Origin: Corallochytrium limacisporum
Lineage: Eukaryota; Opisthokonta
Length of the DNA stretch: 64,000 bases
NCBI GenBank assembly: GCA_002811645.1
Contig: PDIP01000020.1
Location: 112,305-176,304 of the forward strand
Reading direction: 5' to 3'
The notes below the pieces were generated by a model. It was not told where the DNA came from, searched no databases, and saw only the letters and a list, made by a program, of their open reading frames with translations. The position numbers and the translations under genes were made by a program. Shown here piece by piece: positions 9,726 through 20,540 of this stretch; within the stretch, counting starts at the first letter, position 1; every line of letters starts with the position of its first letter.

Positions 9726-11177
9726 ATGGCCGGATCATTAGAGGTGCCGGAGCATGAGCACAATGACAGTTACCATTCCTATGTGCAAGACGATAATACT
9801 GTGCAAAACTCAATAGGCTACGGAGACCATAGCTTTGCCAGTATCCCAGACCTTGCCCGGAAGCGCAAGTCTTCTAGTACTCGTACTGGTCGGTCCAGGC
9901 AAAGCAGCACTAGCCATGATATTGAGGCTGTAGAGACAACATCTCTACTGGGCAAGCCCAAGCGACAACCAGGTCATTCTAGTGTAGCTCAGGTGACCTA
10001 CAATGCATGTAACGTGCTCATGGGAGCGGGACTTCTCAGTGTGCCTTTTGCATTCAAAGGGGCCGGATGGATCGCCGGCATTGCGATTTTCCTTGTCATT
10101 TCTCTATTGACGAACATGACGGGGAAACTGCTGTACTGGTCCATGGTAAAGAACGAGCATGTCCAGGATTATCCAGGCTTGGGCCAGGTTGCATTCGGCA
10201 GTATGGGGTCGTACATCGTTGGGGGGGTATTCTTCTTTGACATTTTCTGTGCCAGCGTCATGTTCATTATTCTGATCGCAGACAGTTTGTATGCTCTATA
10301 CGACGGACTGAGTCCACTGCAGTATGTACTCATTCAGATGGTTGTCCTGATCCCCATGACGTGGACAAAGCGCTTGAGTCTAATGGCGTATCTCAGTTTC
10401 CTCGGCCTGCTCAGCGTGGCAGCTCTGGCGGGAGGGTTGTTCATTAAGGCAGCTGAAGTTAATCTAGCCCACCACCCTGCCAATACCACTCTGGGCCCGC
10501 AGAGCTTTCAAGGCATCTTGGCTTGCTACGGTATGATTCTCATGCAGTACGGAGGTCACGCTATCATGCCCAGCTTGGCTGCTTCTCTTAAGGACTTTAA
10601 CCACTTTCCACGGGTTCTGAATATCACCTACGCTTTCTGCGTTGCTATCGGGTTAAGTGTAGGTGTCATTGGCTTTGCGATCTACGGCCAGCACACGGAG
10701 AAGGAAATCACTCTGAATCTTTTAGAAGACGACGAAAAAACGACTGGCACGGGTGTTACGGGCTACCTAGGACCTTTTGTGTTGCTCCTTGTAGTGGTGA
10801 ACGCCGTCACCAAGTACCCGCTGCTGCTTAACGTTGCCAGTATGTACATTGATCAGATCGTCTGCCTCTGCCTACCTCCATCTTTCGATGAGGATGGCAC
10901 CACTCAGAACCGGATCCTGCACGTCACAGTTCGCACCGTTGTCGGTGTTCTCACCTTTGGGACCGCTATCCTGATCCCATCCTTTGCAAAACTGACTGCT
11001 TTCATTGGCGCCGGATTCCAAACCTTCCTGTGCTTGGTCTTTCCGGTATATGTCTACAAGGTCAGCTATCAGAAGGAAATGAGTCCATTCACGCGCTTTG
11101 TGATGGAAGCATGTGTGTTTATGAGCATTATCGCCGGTTGCTTCGGTGTCTACGGTGCCATGACACTGGAAGATTAG
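9726..11177 (+). CDS. Vacuolar-type amino acid transporter (AAAP family, AVT1/VGAT-like)
   Basis: Predicted proton-coupled transporter of neutral amino acids, probably on a vacuolar or lysosomal membrane. The 483-residue product has a hydrophilic N-terminal tail (about 1-85, Ser-rich with RKRKSS) and roughly eleven membrane segments. The family signature sits at the first one: YNACNVLMGAGLLSVPFAFKGAGW, followed by a Thr-Gly-Lys segment after TM2. The aligned block GILACYGMILMQYGGHAIMPSL in mid-protein matches the AAAP motif around TM6. The C terminus is short and hydrophobic. It converges on BCAS3 with 206 bp between stop codons. The exact substrate cannot be read from sequence; AVT1-like is an inference from the first-helix motif and the N-terminal tail. 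Confidence 0.85.
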   Translation: MAGSLEVPEHEHNDSYHSYVQDDNTVQNSIGYGDHSFASIPDLARKRKSSSTRTGRSRQSSTSHDIEAVETTSLLGKPKRQPGHSSVAQVTYNACNVLMGAGLLSVPFAFKGAGWIAGIAIFLVISLLTNMTGKLLYWSMVKNEHVQDYPGLGQVAFGSMGSYIVGGVFFFDIFCASVMFIILIADSLYALYDGLSPLQYVLIQMVVLIPMTWTKRLSLMAYLSFLGLLSVAALAGGLFIKAAEVNLAHHPANTTLGPQSFQGILACYGMILMQYGGHAIMPSLAASLKDFNHFPRVLNITYAFCVAIGLSVGVIGFAIYGQHTEKEITLNLLEDDEKTTGTGVTGYLGPFVLLLVVVNAVTKYPLLLNVASMYIDQIVCLCLPPSFDEDGTTQNRILHVTVRTVVGVLTFGTAILIPSFAKLTAFIGAGFQTFLCLVFPVYVYKVSYQKEMSPFTRFVMEACVFMSIIAGCFGVYGAMTLED

Positions 11178-11383
11178 GGCAGTCTATTTAGCTTCACAAT
11201 CTGCCATCATTCATTCATCATCATTTTCATTTTTTGTCATCCATTAGCCCATGAAGCATCGTCACTAACATCTATAAAGGAAACTTCTCCAACTGTGTCC
11301 ATTTTTCTTTGTGTCCATTCGGCTTACGAACGTGTAATATGATCTGTCTGGCGTTTGTACAAAGAGTCAAGTTGTTCAACGAC

Positions 11384-14266
11384 TTAGTCGTTTTTCTCGT
11401 GCTTGCCATTGATCCGCGCTGGTGAAGAGAGGCAGGGTACCTCCGAATCCTGACCAGAAGTCAACGCGTGCTCGCCCTCAGCATTGTCAGAATGGTCCCC
11501 AATGCGCGGCGATGCCATCAAAGACCCATCATTGTCCATGCTTGTGTCGATTAGAATGCCGTTGGTTGAGCAGGAATCGTCGAGGGAAGCTCCGTTTTCG
11601 GATTTCCCTTTGCTCTGTGTGTAGTCCATGTCCTCTTGCATGGCAGACATTATGTCCGTCTCCAGGGTAGAATCACGCTTTCGGGGGATCAACGGCACGG
11701 CCTTCGAAGACTCGGAGACGCCGGCAAGAAAGCCAACAATGCTTTGCTGGTAGGAATTCTCTATAAATTCTTCGGCGGTCTTCGGTCCGTTCTTATCGTC
11801 TTGGATGACATTGAAGGACAGTGTGGGTCCCATCCAGTAGTAACGAGGCTTCAGGGCCCGCGTTTGCGTCTCCAGCTGGCTAATGAGCTCAGAAGGATTG
11901 CGACCATTCTGTGCCTGACGGTTCAAATACCTACCAGGCACCTCAGCATCACTGACAGGGACACCGACCGTGGGACTGTGTTCAGCTGTTGCGATAGCTC
12001 CATGTGTCGGAGACTGCGGACTTGGTTGCTTCGCACTGCCTTTCTTTTTCTTCTTCTTCTTCTTGCTCTTCGGTGAGGTGCTGCCCTCTGCATTGGTGTT
12101 AGGTACCCCAACGTCATCGGTGGATCCAATGCTGACATTGTCGTCGTCCATGGCCGTTTTCTTGCTCACGGCGTGTCCCATAAGATCGACCTTAGGTTGC
12201 TTCAAGAGATAGGTCCAATTCGTGGTAGCAGCAGGCACCCGAGAGCCCACGAAGTACTCCTTATCGTCGCTCTTTCTACACACGTCCCACAGTCGCCACG
12301 GCTGTGCTGTGATTGACAAAAACCCTTCGGAGAACAAGTTGCTCGAAGGGGCATCAATGGGTTCCAAACTCATCCTGTACATCGGTACAAGACCACGAAT
12401 ACTTGCTGCATTCATGAGGTATAGCTCGTTGTTTTGATTCGGCATGCGAGTTAACCACACCGCTGCCGGGATGTAGTTCCACACACCACTCACATCCTGC
12501 TTACCCTTCGTGCTACTACCCTGGCGCTTGCTGGCCTCCTGCAACTGTTCCGCATTAAGGTTCAGGAACCTCACGCGGGCCTGTGGACCGACATCGGTGA
12601 TCATGCTAGCCCGTGGTGCCTCAAGTCCCGCGCTGGCATGTGCATAATCGTTGCGATTGGTACGACCAAGTTCAGAGTGGGCAAAGGCATCAATCTGGCC
12701 TCCTTCCGGTTGGATACAATACATATGCGTTGTGCCCCTACTTGTGCTGACGGCTACATAGCGCAGGTCGGGACTAAATGAGATGCTTTGGACCTGAGCA
12801 GGAGTAACACCACGTTGTAGCTGGTACATGAGGCGAACATTGCAAGGCAGGGAATTGCAAGGCAGTGTTTGTTGTTCATCTGGTTCAATGCTGAACACAT
12901 GGAAATGACGACCAGAGGCCGACGTCGTGAACAACAACCGGCCAGACGGGTCAAATTCAAGAGCGCCCACACCCTTACGATGCGCCTGGAACCGAGCAAT
13001 CATTTCTCCACTAGCAGTATCCAATATGGCCACAATGCCAGTCTTAGCGGCACTGCCTTCCGTGTCCTCCAGATCACTCTCCATGGACGCATCGACTGAA
13101 CTCTTGGAATCGTTTCCGCCAGACTTCGTCCCGTCATCCTGCTTGCTACCGCGCCTCATGTAATACTGTGCTTGCTTGATACCAAGATCTGAGAAGTGTA
13201 AGACAGTAGAGGAGATACCACGAGCAGCTTTGGCCGCCATTCCAGTCAGCTGCTGGGCACTGATGCTACCTCTACCGGGTTTCCAGTTATTGTCACTCAA
13301 GCGGTCACTATCGCTACGTTCCCTCTCAACATCCGACGAGAAGGCAGCGGCACCACCCTCATCCTGCGGCATATCTCTGGTTTCGTAGGCAACCCAGCGC
13401 CTTCCAACGGCAAAAGCGCGAATGCCACTGCAGCGAGCGCGACCATTCGCAACTGGCTGAAAATCAGTGTGGAACGGGGCGCACAGGTTGACGCACCGCA
13501 TAGTATGCTCGACGGCACTGTCAAGGATAGGGAGGCCAACAATGTCGTCAATCTTCCATATGACCTGCAGATCAAACGGATGCATGGCAATCAACTCATT
13601 CCGCGATGTCATAACCATGACTGCCCGACAGTTGCTGCCAATATGGAGCACGACGCCTGCGTCTACCTCCACTTCCTTCAAGTCCACTGCCGCAGTTGCA
13701 CTGCTGCCCTTCAAAGATCGAAAATGAATGGTTGATTTCCCATGGAGCGCGTACGCAATCAGCGGCCGATGGTGTGCAAACAAGTCCGGTCGGTTGGCGC
13801 CACCCTGTGAGTAGAGTGACCTGTGAGGCTGCTGACACAGTGTAACGTCAGCGACGAGGCCGCTGCGCATCGAGTGCACTTCAATAAAGAATCCTTGTCC
13901 ATCAAAGTCACATTCCCAAATCTGAAACCCAGTGGCGTAACCGACAATCAAGAACAACATGCTGGTGCCGTTTTGTTTCACTACCAGTTCCTCGAAGCGG
14001 TACCAGAGCACGACCTCAAGAGTTGGTATTGAACGATGTTGTTCATCGTGTGGATCGGCCTCTACCTTGGGCTGAATCTCTGCTCCTTGCACTTTGTGAT
14101 ATGCAGACGCTGCAGCTGAACCAACATTTCTGGCTAATCCTGGCAGATAGTCCAGAAGCAACCCAGAAATGGCGTCCAGTAATGTTTTCTCGGAGATACG
14201 ATAAGGTTTGGCTACCTTTCCGCCCGACTTGTCTCTCCTCGCGGATAAGGGACTCAAGGAAGTCAT
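11384..14266 (-). CDS. BCAS3: BCAS3 homologue (WD40 scaffold, autophagy/cytoskeleton)
   Basis: BCAS3 is a beta-propeller protein that in animals associates with phagophores and with the cytoskeleton. The 960-residue product is close to the roughly 930 of animal BCAS3. Visible landmarks are an N-terminal propeller start with a W-x-R-F-E-E-L segment and FLIVGYATGFQIWEC, an A-HRKGVGALEFDPSGRLLFT blade followed by GRHFHVFSI, then LQRGVTPAQVQSISFSPD and the hallmark VSTSRGTTHMYCI. A long C-terminal region continues past the propeller, with a run of eight lysines in a KSKKKKKKKK stretch and then a Ser-rich tail. The blade-plus-HVF arrangement separates it from plain PROPPIN proteins. It diverges from the TVP38-like gene across 2.6 kb. 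Identification rests on motif order. Confidence 0.88.
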   Translation of the reverse strand: MTSLSPLSARRDKSGGKVAKPYRISEKTLLDAISGLLLDYLPGLARNVGSAAASAYHKVQGAEIQPKVEADPHDEQHRSIPTLEVVLWYRFEELVVKQNGTSMLFLIVGYATGFQIWECDFDGQGFFIEVHSMRSGLVADVTLCQQPHRSLYSQGGANRPDLFAHHRPLIAYALHGKSTIHFRSLKGSSATAAVDLKEVEVDAGVVLHIGSNCRAVMVMTSRNELIAMHPFDLQVIWKIDDIVGLPILDSAVEHTMRCVNLCAPFHTDFQPVANGRARCSGIRAFAVGRRWVAYETRDMPQDEGGAAAFSSDVERERSDSDRLSDNNWKPGRGSISAQQLTGMAAKAARGISSTVLHFSDLGIKQAQYYMRRGSKQDDGTKSGGNDSKSSVDASMESDLEDTEGSAAKTGIVAILDTASGEMIARFQAHRKGVGALEFDPSGRLLFTTSASGRHFHVFSIEPDEQQTLPCNSLPCNVRLMYQLQRGVTPAQVQSISFSPDLRYVAVSTSRGTTHMYCIQPEGGQIDAFAHSELGRTNRNDYAHASAGLEAPRASMITDVGPQARVRFLNLNAEQLQEASKRQGSSTKGKQDVSGVWNYIPAAVWLTRMPNQNNELYLMNAASIRGLVPMYRMSLEPIDAPSSNLFSEGFLSITAQPWRLWDVCRKSDDKEYFVGSRVPAATTNWTYLLKQPKVDLMGHAVSKKTAMDDDNVSIGSTDDVGVPNTNAEGSTSPKSKKKKKKKKGSAKQPSPQSPTHGAIATAEHSPTVGVPVSDAEVPGRYLNRQAQNGRNPSELISQLETQTRALKPRYYWMGPTLSFNVIQDDKNGPKTAEEFIENSYQQSIVGFLAGVSESSKAVPLIPRKRDSTLETDIMSAMQEDMDYTQSKGKSENGASLDDSCSTNGILIDTSMDNDGSLMASPRIGDHSDNAEGEHALTSGQDSEVPCLSSPARINGKHEKND

Positions 14267-16842
14267 TCTTCCGTTATTGAAATGAAACTACTACGCTACG
14301 GCTAATTCAGGTCATCCTGAAACATGCAATCGGAAAGCTGATTCCACTTGTTGGTCACTATTCTAATATCTCGTGTCCGCGGTATGTCACTATGATTCGC
14401 CGGTCAATGAGTACTATATCACTTCAGCACTGTCAGTGCTTAATGAGATTGGGTCTTTTTCATAGGCATATGTATGGAACACTGTGGCTTTGAAATACTC
14501 TATCAGCCGAAAACCGAGGGACTGGTCCATCGAAAACGAACCCAATCCTTCTGTCCAGTTCCACCAGCGGCCGCAGTCGATTCGCGCCAGAAACCTGGCC
14601 CCCGCTTTTGCTCGGAGATTGGGAGGGCTGCGCGGCTGGCACACAGCAACGCCCCGCTTCACTGAAATTCAGGGGAACCGTGCGGCAATGAAATCAAGCG
14701 TTATACATTTAGTAGGGCGTCCGAAAAATTCTTAAATGCCACGACACAAGGTACCACTGCCTGCAGGGAGCGGGTGAGGCAGAGTCCGCCCGGCTCGGCA
14801 TTGAAACCCGGTCTCAAGCAGGACCGACCAGGAGTGATGGGCAGCCACCGCACTCAACGGGAGGGCCCGAAGCCGGGCAGTGAGGGTGCGCCGAGTTGGA
14901 AAGTTTCGTGGCTGCTCAGTTACAATGGCAGACATCAGTGGACGTCAATAAGGGAGAGAAGCGATTAAAGGGGGGGGAGGTAAGGGCACCGGGATTTGCT
15001 CCGTTGTGACTCCGCCGGCCTTGCCGGTTTATGGGTGCAAATTGAATGGCTCGGTAATAACACGACTCTGCACCCACGGTTGTGGTGCAAAACCGGGCGG
15101 TTCCGCGAGAAAAAATATTTTTTACGCAGTGACAAAAACAGAAAATGGGCTAAGTGGCCAGATGTAAATGTATGGAGCTGAGAGACCCACCTCTACCGTG
15201 TTGTTTTGGTGCTCACCATCCTCCCCTATATGATCTTTCTTGGAGCAGCCGCGAGAACATTGTCGAGGGTGCCCGGTTGTAATAAAAAGCCAGTCCACAG
15301 ATTCGTATCTGATCCTCAGACTTGGGCCGCTGGAAAACTCTTGGCTGTTGCCTCCGCTTTCTGCAACATGCGTCACTGGTTTGCAGGTAGACACTTACAG
15401 TATGATAGTACCTAATACGTGACGCCGTTTTCGCTGTGGTATTGTGCGGAACACTAAGACAGCTTGCTGGCCCCGCAGCCCTTTCACTCCCCATGCCTTA
15501 CAGATTGTGATCGACGCGAGAATGTGCATAGTAGTGCGCGTTCACAGAGATTTCACTCTCATCGGACACATGCCTGCCCGGCGTCGATGGCTTGCTGTGA
15601 GCAAATGCTGCCCAGCATACCCCAATATTGAACTTGCAAAGCCCTGGTCGGGCTTTCGGAGGGGGAGCGGGTGGGCGGCTGCTGCCGATTGCGACAACGC
15701 TGGCCACCCAGTGCTGGGCTCGCCCAGCCAGATACCATTGTGATCTTGGTCCTGGCAAACTTCGCCATGGATTTCTTTGTAATCAAAGCGTTCATGTCTT
15801 CATGTCCTTTGTGAAAATCCCGACACATCCACACAGTACACTGCGATCGGGCAGTTGGTCAATCTACTCAAAATGCCCTAGGCTGGTAAGAGTGTCCACA
15901 GAAGGGGAGCAATATCATCTCTTGGCACCCACAAATCCCATGCTATGCAATGCCATGCCACGCTCAGCTTTCTCAGCAGAGGATCCCGATCATCCTCTAG
16001 TCCGAAAGTCTTTCTTGCTACCTGACGTTCAGTTGATAGCTGTTCGCTCCGACATCATGACCGGCAGTCGTTTTGGCAATGTGTTCGTCATCTCCGGAAA
16101 ACTAAAAAAAGCCCCTTCGCTAGTGTTAGTCCACCGCCACGCCACATCCAGTCTCCTCCGCCATCAAATCCGGTACCGAACGCCATAAGAAGCCAGGTTG
16201 GTACACTACGCACCCAGGGAAGTGTCACTAAACGGTAACGACCCGCGACTGGGCATTTGCATCTTATCTATGGTCCGCTGCGCACTCTCTCCGGTATTTT
16301 TTTTCTCAGCGATTTTTTCTTGTTCACCACTTCGAGAACACATCCAGGGGGCAGCGGAGCCTGCAAAAATCTTTGCGTCATGCAGCCTTGCCCTCTTCAG
16401 ACAAGCCTTCTATTCGACCAGCCCATATAAAATATATGGGTTCAAGGGAGCACGGACGGGAACCCCCTTGGCGACCGGGAACCCCTCTATTTCTTTCGGC
16501 CGGCCTGGGGCCAGGGTTAAGTGTTGGAAAGGAAAGCACGCAGTTTCATAGTGTAGGTGGGTCAACTCGAATTACTTGCTGCCAATGGCCTTGTTAACAG
16601 TTGAGGACGTTTTGAATCAAGTGGGTACGGATGCGGAACGGTTAAGTTTCGTGCTGGCGGTTTCCTGCATTCAATGATTCAAGTAGAAAAGAGAACGAAA
16701 ACTTGCTAACGCGGAGGTCCTCGGGTACATACACTTCTGTGGACAACGCAACGGCCAGTTAAAGTCTACGAGCGGGGAATCAGTTCCTTAGTATGCGACA
16801 TTATCTGTAGCGAATAACCTAGATATTCAGGTCAGATCCCGT
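14267..16842. other. Large divergent spacer, no recognised gene
   Basis: These 2.6 kb lie between the starts of BCAS3 and the TVP38-like gene. Frames up to 186 codons exist on both strands, but none has recognisable motifs, and they overlap each other on opposite strands. I see no tRNA-like cloverleaf, tandem array or transposon end. It may hold both promoters plus non-coding or strongly diverged sequence. Confidence 0.5.
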
Positions 16843-17886
16843 ATGGTTTCGGAACGAAACTACCCGCACCCGAGACAGTCGAGTGATGGCGGGAGCAGTA
16901 ATGCACAGATCAGTTCTCCATTGATTCCGAAGGCTCTTGGAAAGAGGCCAGCGGAGACAGAAGATGGCGTAAGGGCATCGGATACGAATAGTCTTCGCTA
17001 TAGCGTGGATTTGAAGACAGAATCAGACAATGGTAGCCAGTCGGGTGATCTTTTTGCAGATGACCGGGCAATGCTTCGAGAGGAGTATGAACCATCATTC
17101 ATGCGCCATTTCAATGCACGGAACCGGAAAATTGCGTTGGGACTATTTGTGTTTCTGGCAGTCTTGAGTGCAGTTCTTACTTTCATTTTCCGCAAGGAAC
17201 TGTTCGCATTCTTTGAAATGTTTGCAGAAAAAGTGAGAAGCTTAGGTTTCTGGGGTGTGCTGCTCATGTACTTGGCACTGGTGGCCACTGGGTTTCCTCC
17301 GGTATTTGGATACATGTGGCTGCTGTTGCTGTCCGGTTTCATTTATGGGTGGTATGGATTCTTTCTGAGTTGGGCCGGGTCCGTGTCAGGTGCGACAGCG
17401 TGCTTCCTACTAACTCGATTTTATTTCAAGGATCTTGCTGTGCGGGAACTGGTACGTGTATATCCGGAGACCTACCCAGTGATTTCGCGGGCAATTGAGC
17501 AGGAAGGGCTCAAGATGGTAGTTCTAGTCCGTCTGGCACCCTACCCATTCGGGTTCATGAATAGTTTGTTTGCAGTATCTCCCGTCACGTTTTCAAAGTA
17601 CATAGCCGGTACAGCCATTGCCAAGACTAAGCTGCTTGTCCATACGTGGATTGGTGTTACTCTGAGTGATCTCAGTGACATTATCAACGGTGGGTCATGG
17701 CAACAGAAGGAAGTAGAGATTGCTGCTGGCATAGTTGGCGCCATCGTCGCGGTCGTGGTGATGTGGTGGAGCTATAAGATATCAACAGAGGCTATTGCTA
17801 GGCACAAGGTTGACAGGAACAATCTGGAGATGGAGGGGTCCGCAGAATCATTGGACGTGACCACAGTGGGCCATGAGAATGCCTAA
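16843..17886 (+). CDS. TVP38/TMEM64-family membrane protein (VTT domain)
   Basis: Integral membrane protein of the SNARE-associated/VTT (DedA-like) superfamily, whose eukaryotic members act in Golgi, ER and autophagosome membranes and include lipid scramblases. The 347-residue product has a hydrophilic N-terminal tail (1-95), a first membrane helix at about 98-116, then the VTT core: GFWGVLLMYLALVATGFPP, the SGFIYG motif (164-169), a G-S-V-S-G-A helix, and RLAPYPFGFMN (230-240), the re-entrant signature with its conserved Arg and Pro. A last helix is at about 293-310, followed by a charged tail. It is convergent with TSEN34 (66 bp). TVP38 and TMEM64 cannot be told apart here. Confidence 0.88.
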   Translation: MVSERNYPHPRQSSDGGSSNAQISSPLIPKALGKRPAETEDGVRASDTNSLRYSVDLKTESDNGSQSGDLFADDRAMLREEYEPSFMRHFNARNRKIALGLFVFLAVLSAVLTFIFRKELFAFFEMFAEKVRSLGFWGVLLMYLALVATGFPPVFGYMWLLLLSGFIYGWYGFFLSWAGSVSGATACFLLTRFYFKDLAVRELVRVYPETYPVISRAIEQEGLKMVVLVRLAPYPFGFMNSLFAVSPVTFSKYIAGTAIAKTKLLVHTWIGVTLSDLSDIINGGSWQQKEVEIAAGIVGAIVAVVVMWWSYKISTEAIARHKVDRNNLEMEGSAESLDVTTVGHENA

Positions 17887-17952
17887 ACGTAAAACTTAGT
17901 ACTTAAAGAAGTCTTCATTGCGATGTTTAATACTTTTTAGTCATGTGCGTAC

Positions 17953-18891
17953 TTATGACTTTCCTGATCCAGCCCAGCCAACACTATGATAAATCGGTGC
18001 ATCGATTTTCTTTCCTGCCATCGCAAGTAAAACTGTCTTTCTCGTGGATGTACCCAACCGTCCAGCGGCCACCAGGTCCATCATGGAGAAGTGGGGTTCA
18101 TCGTGGTCAATCACAATCGCAATGAATTGAGAATGGAAGGCATTTGGATCTCCATGGTACACCAAAAAGTCTCCCCCGAACTTCAGACCAGATGTCAACC
18201 AGTATCCTCGAGCGTGGAGATCCCTATATACGAGGTATCGAGCCAAGCGAATCCCATCCTCGTCGTGTTTGAATATATCCTCGGGATCCTTCTCGATGTA
18301 TCCTTGTCGCTGGTCGTCATACGTAGGCGGAATCGTGCGTCTCACAGCGGACAGGAAATCCACAACGGTTTTTAGGTGTACCCTGGCCGTTTCCGGGTTC
18401 TCCAGGTCGGCAGCTTCCTTTTCCAACGACAAACCTCGGGCTTCACGCTGCTCCTTCCAGTTTAAGAGTGCTTTTTGTGCTGATACCCGGTGCTCGTCCT
18501 GTCGATGCTGGTAATTGGCATGATGGTCCATCCAAACGCTGTCGGTCGGTATCTCAACAAACTTGACAGTTGGTTCTAGTTCTCGCAAAAGCTGTGCTTC
18601 CTCCCGCATGAGTTTTAGCGGCAAGGAATGCTGATCATTCTGGGCAGAGAAACGTGGATGTACACCCACAAGAGCCCCAAGGATACGGTGCTTTATATGC
18701 AGATACGCGATCTCGCGCACAGAGTAGATAAAAAACTCAAAGCATTGGTTTGAGGGAGCGGAATGGCTGTGACCATGGCTCTGGAGAAAAATATTGATGC
18801 CATCTGGAGGACCTGTTGGACTTTCGAGCCATTCTTGCACTTCCGCTATGATAGCATCAGCGTCCTCCAGGAACTGCTGATCCTTTATCAT
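17953..18891 (-). CDS. TSEN34: tRNA-splicing endonuclease subunit Sen34/TSEN34
   Basis: Catalytic subunit of the heterotetrameric TSEN complex, which cuts the 3' splice site of pre-tRNA introns. The C-terminal nuclease domain is well kept: YLVYRDLHARGYWLTSG, then KFGGDFLVYHGDP, FHSQF, and DLVAAGRLGTSTRKT. The catalytic triad is complete: Tyr245, His253 and Lys285. An N-terminal portion with the family's SLPLKLMREEAQLL segment (about 90-103) is also present. About 50 residues precede the usual Sen34 start, including a His/Ser-rich patch; they may be an extension. The 312-residue length fits the family of about 300. It implies that this genome has intron-containing tRNA genes. Confidence 0.94.
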   Translation of the reverse strand: MIKDQQFLEDADAIIAEVQEWLESPTGPPDGINIFLQSHGHSHSAPSNQCFEFFIYSVREIAYLHIKHRILGALVGVHPRFSAQNDQHSLPLKLMREEAQLLRELEPTVKFVEIPTDSVWMDHHANYQHRQDEHRVSAQKALLNWKEQREARGLSLEKEAADLENPETARVHLKTVVDFLSAVRRTIPPTYDDQRQGYIEKDPEDIFKHDEDGIRLARYLVYRDLHARGYWLTSGLKFGGDFLVYHGDPNAFHSQFIAIVIDHDEPHFSMMDLVAAGRLGTSTRKTVLLAMAGKKIDAPIYHSVGWAGSGKS

Positions 18892-19499
18892 AGTGTGTAT
18901 GCGAGAAGATCACGACTCCATTCTTGGTAATTTTCTATGCGAGATACTCTCAAGTTCGACTGACAAATGATCAAAGCGGTTCCTAATGATAGACATCACA
19001 GGTCCTAGTACCTTGGCCGGCTATCGTTGGTCTTCTCTTTGTTCCGTGAGTATGCAGTTGCTTGCGAACTCTCAGAGTCTCGGGTCGAACTACCAGCGCT
19101 GGCCTCAGCACCACAAAACCGCCCTCTTTCCTCCTAACCGAGTCGACGCCCGCACGACGGGGGAAGGGCTTTGGCTACCGGGTCCCCACATGCAAAAAGG
19201 GACCGTACAGAGAGAGAGGGAGCTTGGCAGGCTTTCCTGTAGACAAACAGTTTGCAAGGCTTGGCGACCACAGGAATATTGTATACATCACTCTGTGCTG
19301 GTTTATGGTATTTTAAGAATGACCTGATGAAAATCATACTACCGTAATAACGGGCTTGCAAACATTGAAGTTCATCCACTATTTTGCACTGGTTTAAAAG
19401 GTTTTCGTGTTTGCCATTGGTTTTTTATCGCAAGGTATGTTGCGGTTCGTTTTCTGTGGATTCGGCCTTATAAAAATATAATCTACACGCTGGCGTAGA
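18892..19499. promoter_or_regulatory. Divergent spacer TSEN34 / RGG-rich gene
   Basis: 608 bp between two divergent starts. Short frames on both strands lack motifs. A GAGAGAGAGGGAG purine stretch lies near 19210, and an A/T-rich stretch (TTATAAAAATATAATC) lies at about 19469-19484, 16-31 bp before the ATG of the RGG-rich gene. Confidence 0.4.
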
Positions 19500-20450
19500 A
19501 TGGTACGCGAATACGAGTACCGTGGCCGTGGAAGGGGTCGTGGTCGTGGAGGCTATCGGGGACCACCTCATGGAGAATACTATGACGACCGCGACCGTCG
19601 AGGACCCCCTCGTGGTCGTGGCGGACCGCCTGGTGGTTACTACGATGATCGTGGAGGCAGAAGATACAGAGGACGTGGAGGATCCTACCAAGCGCCACCC
19701 GGCCGCGGATATGACGACGACCGGGAATACCGCCCTTTGCCTCGCGGGAGCATGCCAGGATATGGAGACAGACCCCCCCCTGGTGAGGACATGCGGGCTT
19801 CAGCAAGCTACGCGCCCCCGGTGGACAGACGCGGATCTCGAGGAGTGCCTCCGGATCTACGCGGCATGGCGCCTTCCGAAGCTAGAGAACATAGAGAACC
19901 CGCATCTGGAACATCCAATGCAGCCGGAGGCGTTCCGGACGTACCACCTGGTCAGGGGTTGCCACCGGGAGACTCCGGAATGATACCCGGGGGGGGCATG
20001 GCTGGCAGTGGACCTTCGGCAGGCGGACCTCTTCCGCCATTGAACATGCCACCGGGGGATGGTAGACCTCCGATGAATGGCCCGCCGTCTCACAGGGCAT
20101 CTATGGGGGAGCGGCCTCCCGGTTTCGGACCTCCGCACCGTGGTCCACCCCCAAACTTCCGGGGCCGCCGTCGATCCAGACCGGCATCGAATTTGAGGCC
20201 AGTACGTGATCCCCGTGCTCTGGAACCATTCACAAGCGCCAAGATCGAAGAATTGGAGAGACAGATAGAGGCTGTGCAACGCGAGGGAATGACACTACGG
20301 GCAGGGCAGGACCCCATGACACACGTAATGGCAGGAGACGCAGCATGGGCAACACGGCGTGCACTTCGTGATCTTGATGTCGCCACAGCCAAAGTTGAGG
20401 CCCATGAACTTGAGATCAATGCTCTGAAAAGCTTGGCATCGGGCTCATAA
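19500..20450 (+). CDS. RGG/Pro-Gly-rich protein with C-terminal helical domain
   Basis: I do not recognise a named orthologue. The 316-residue product starts with RGRGRGRGRGG and alternates RG/RGG repeats with acidic DDR and YYDD clusters (about 1-85). This composition is typical of RNA-binding, arginine-methylated, condensate-forming proteins. A central Pro/Gly/Met-rich linker follows (about 85-230), with PPG and GGGMAG runs. The last 85 residues are different: a charged, heptad-like helical segment starting at KIEELERQIEAVQREG and ending ALKSLASGS, probably an oligomerising coiled coil. No RRM, KH or helicase signature is visible. A second frame is open over 19522-19983, but its composition looks like an out-of-frame shadow. 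Convergent with pyridoxal kinase (90 bp). Confidence 0.75.
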   Translation: MVREYEYRGRGRGRGRGGYRGPPHGEYYDDRDRRGPPRGRGGPPGGYYDDRGGRRYRGRGGSYQAPPGRGYDDDREYRPLPRGSMPGYGDRPPPGEDMRASASYAPPVDRRGSRGVPPDLRGMAPSEAREHREPASGTSNAAGGVPDVPPGQGLPPGDSGMIPGGGMAGSGPSAGGPLPPLNMPPGDGRPPMNGPPSHRASMGERPPGFGPPHRGPPPNFRGRRRSRPASNLRPVRDPRALEPFTSAKIEELERQIEAVQREGMTLRAGQDPMTHVMAGDAAWATRRALRDLDVATAKVEAHELEINALKSLASGS

Positions 20451-20540
20451 GAGATAAGAGATATATATATACATCTTGATTTGTCTTGCTTTAGTACGCA
20501 TTTTACAGGTCTTTGAATACTTTTGCACGTTATGATCATT

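Noticed and set aside
15628-16188. 186-codon plus frame in the BCAS3/TVP38 spacer
   Set aside because: No motifs, overlaps opposite-strand frames, starts in unremarkable context.
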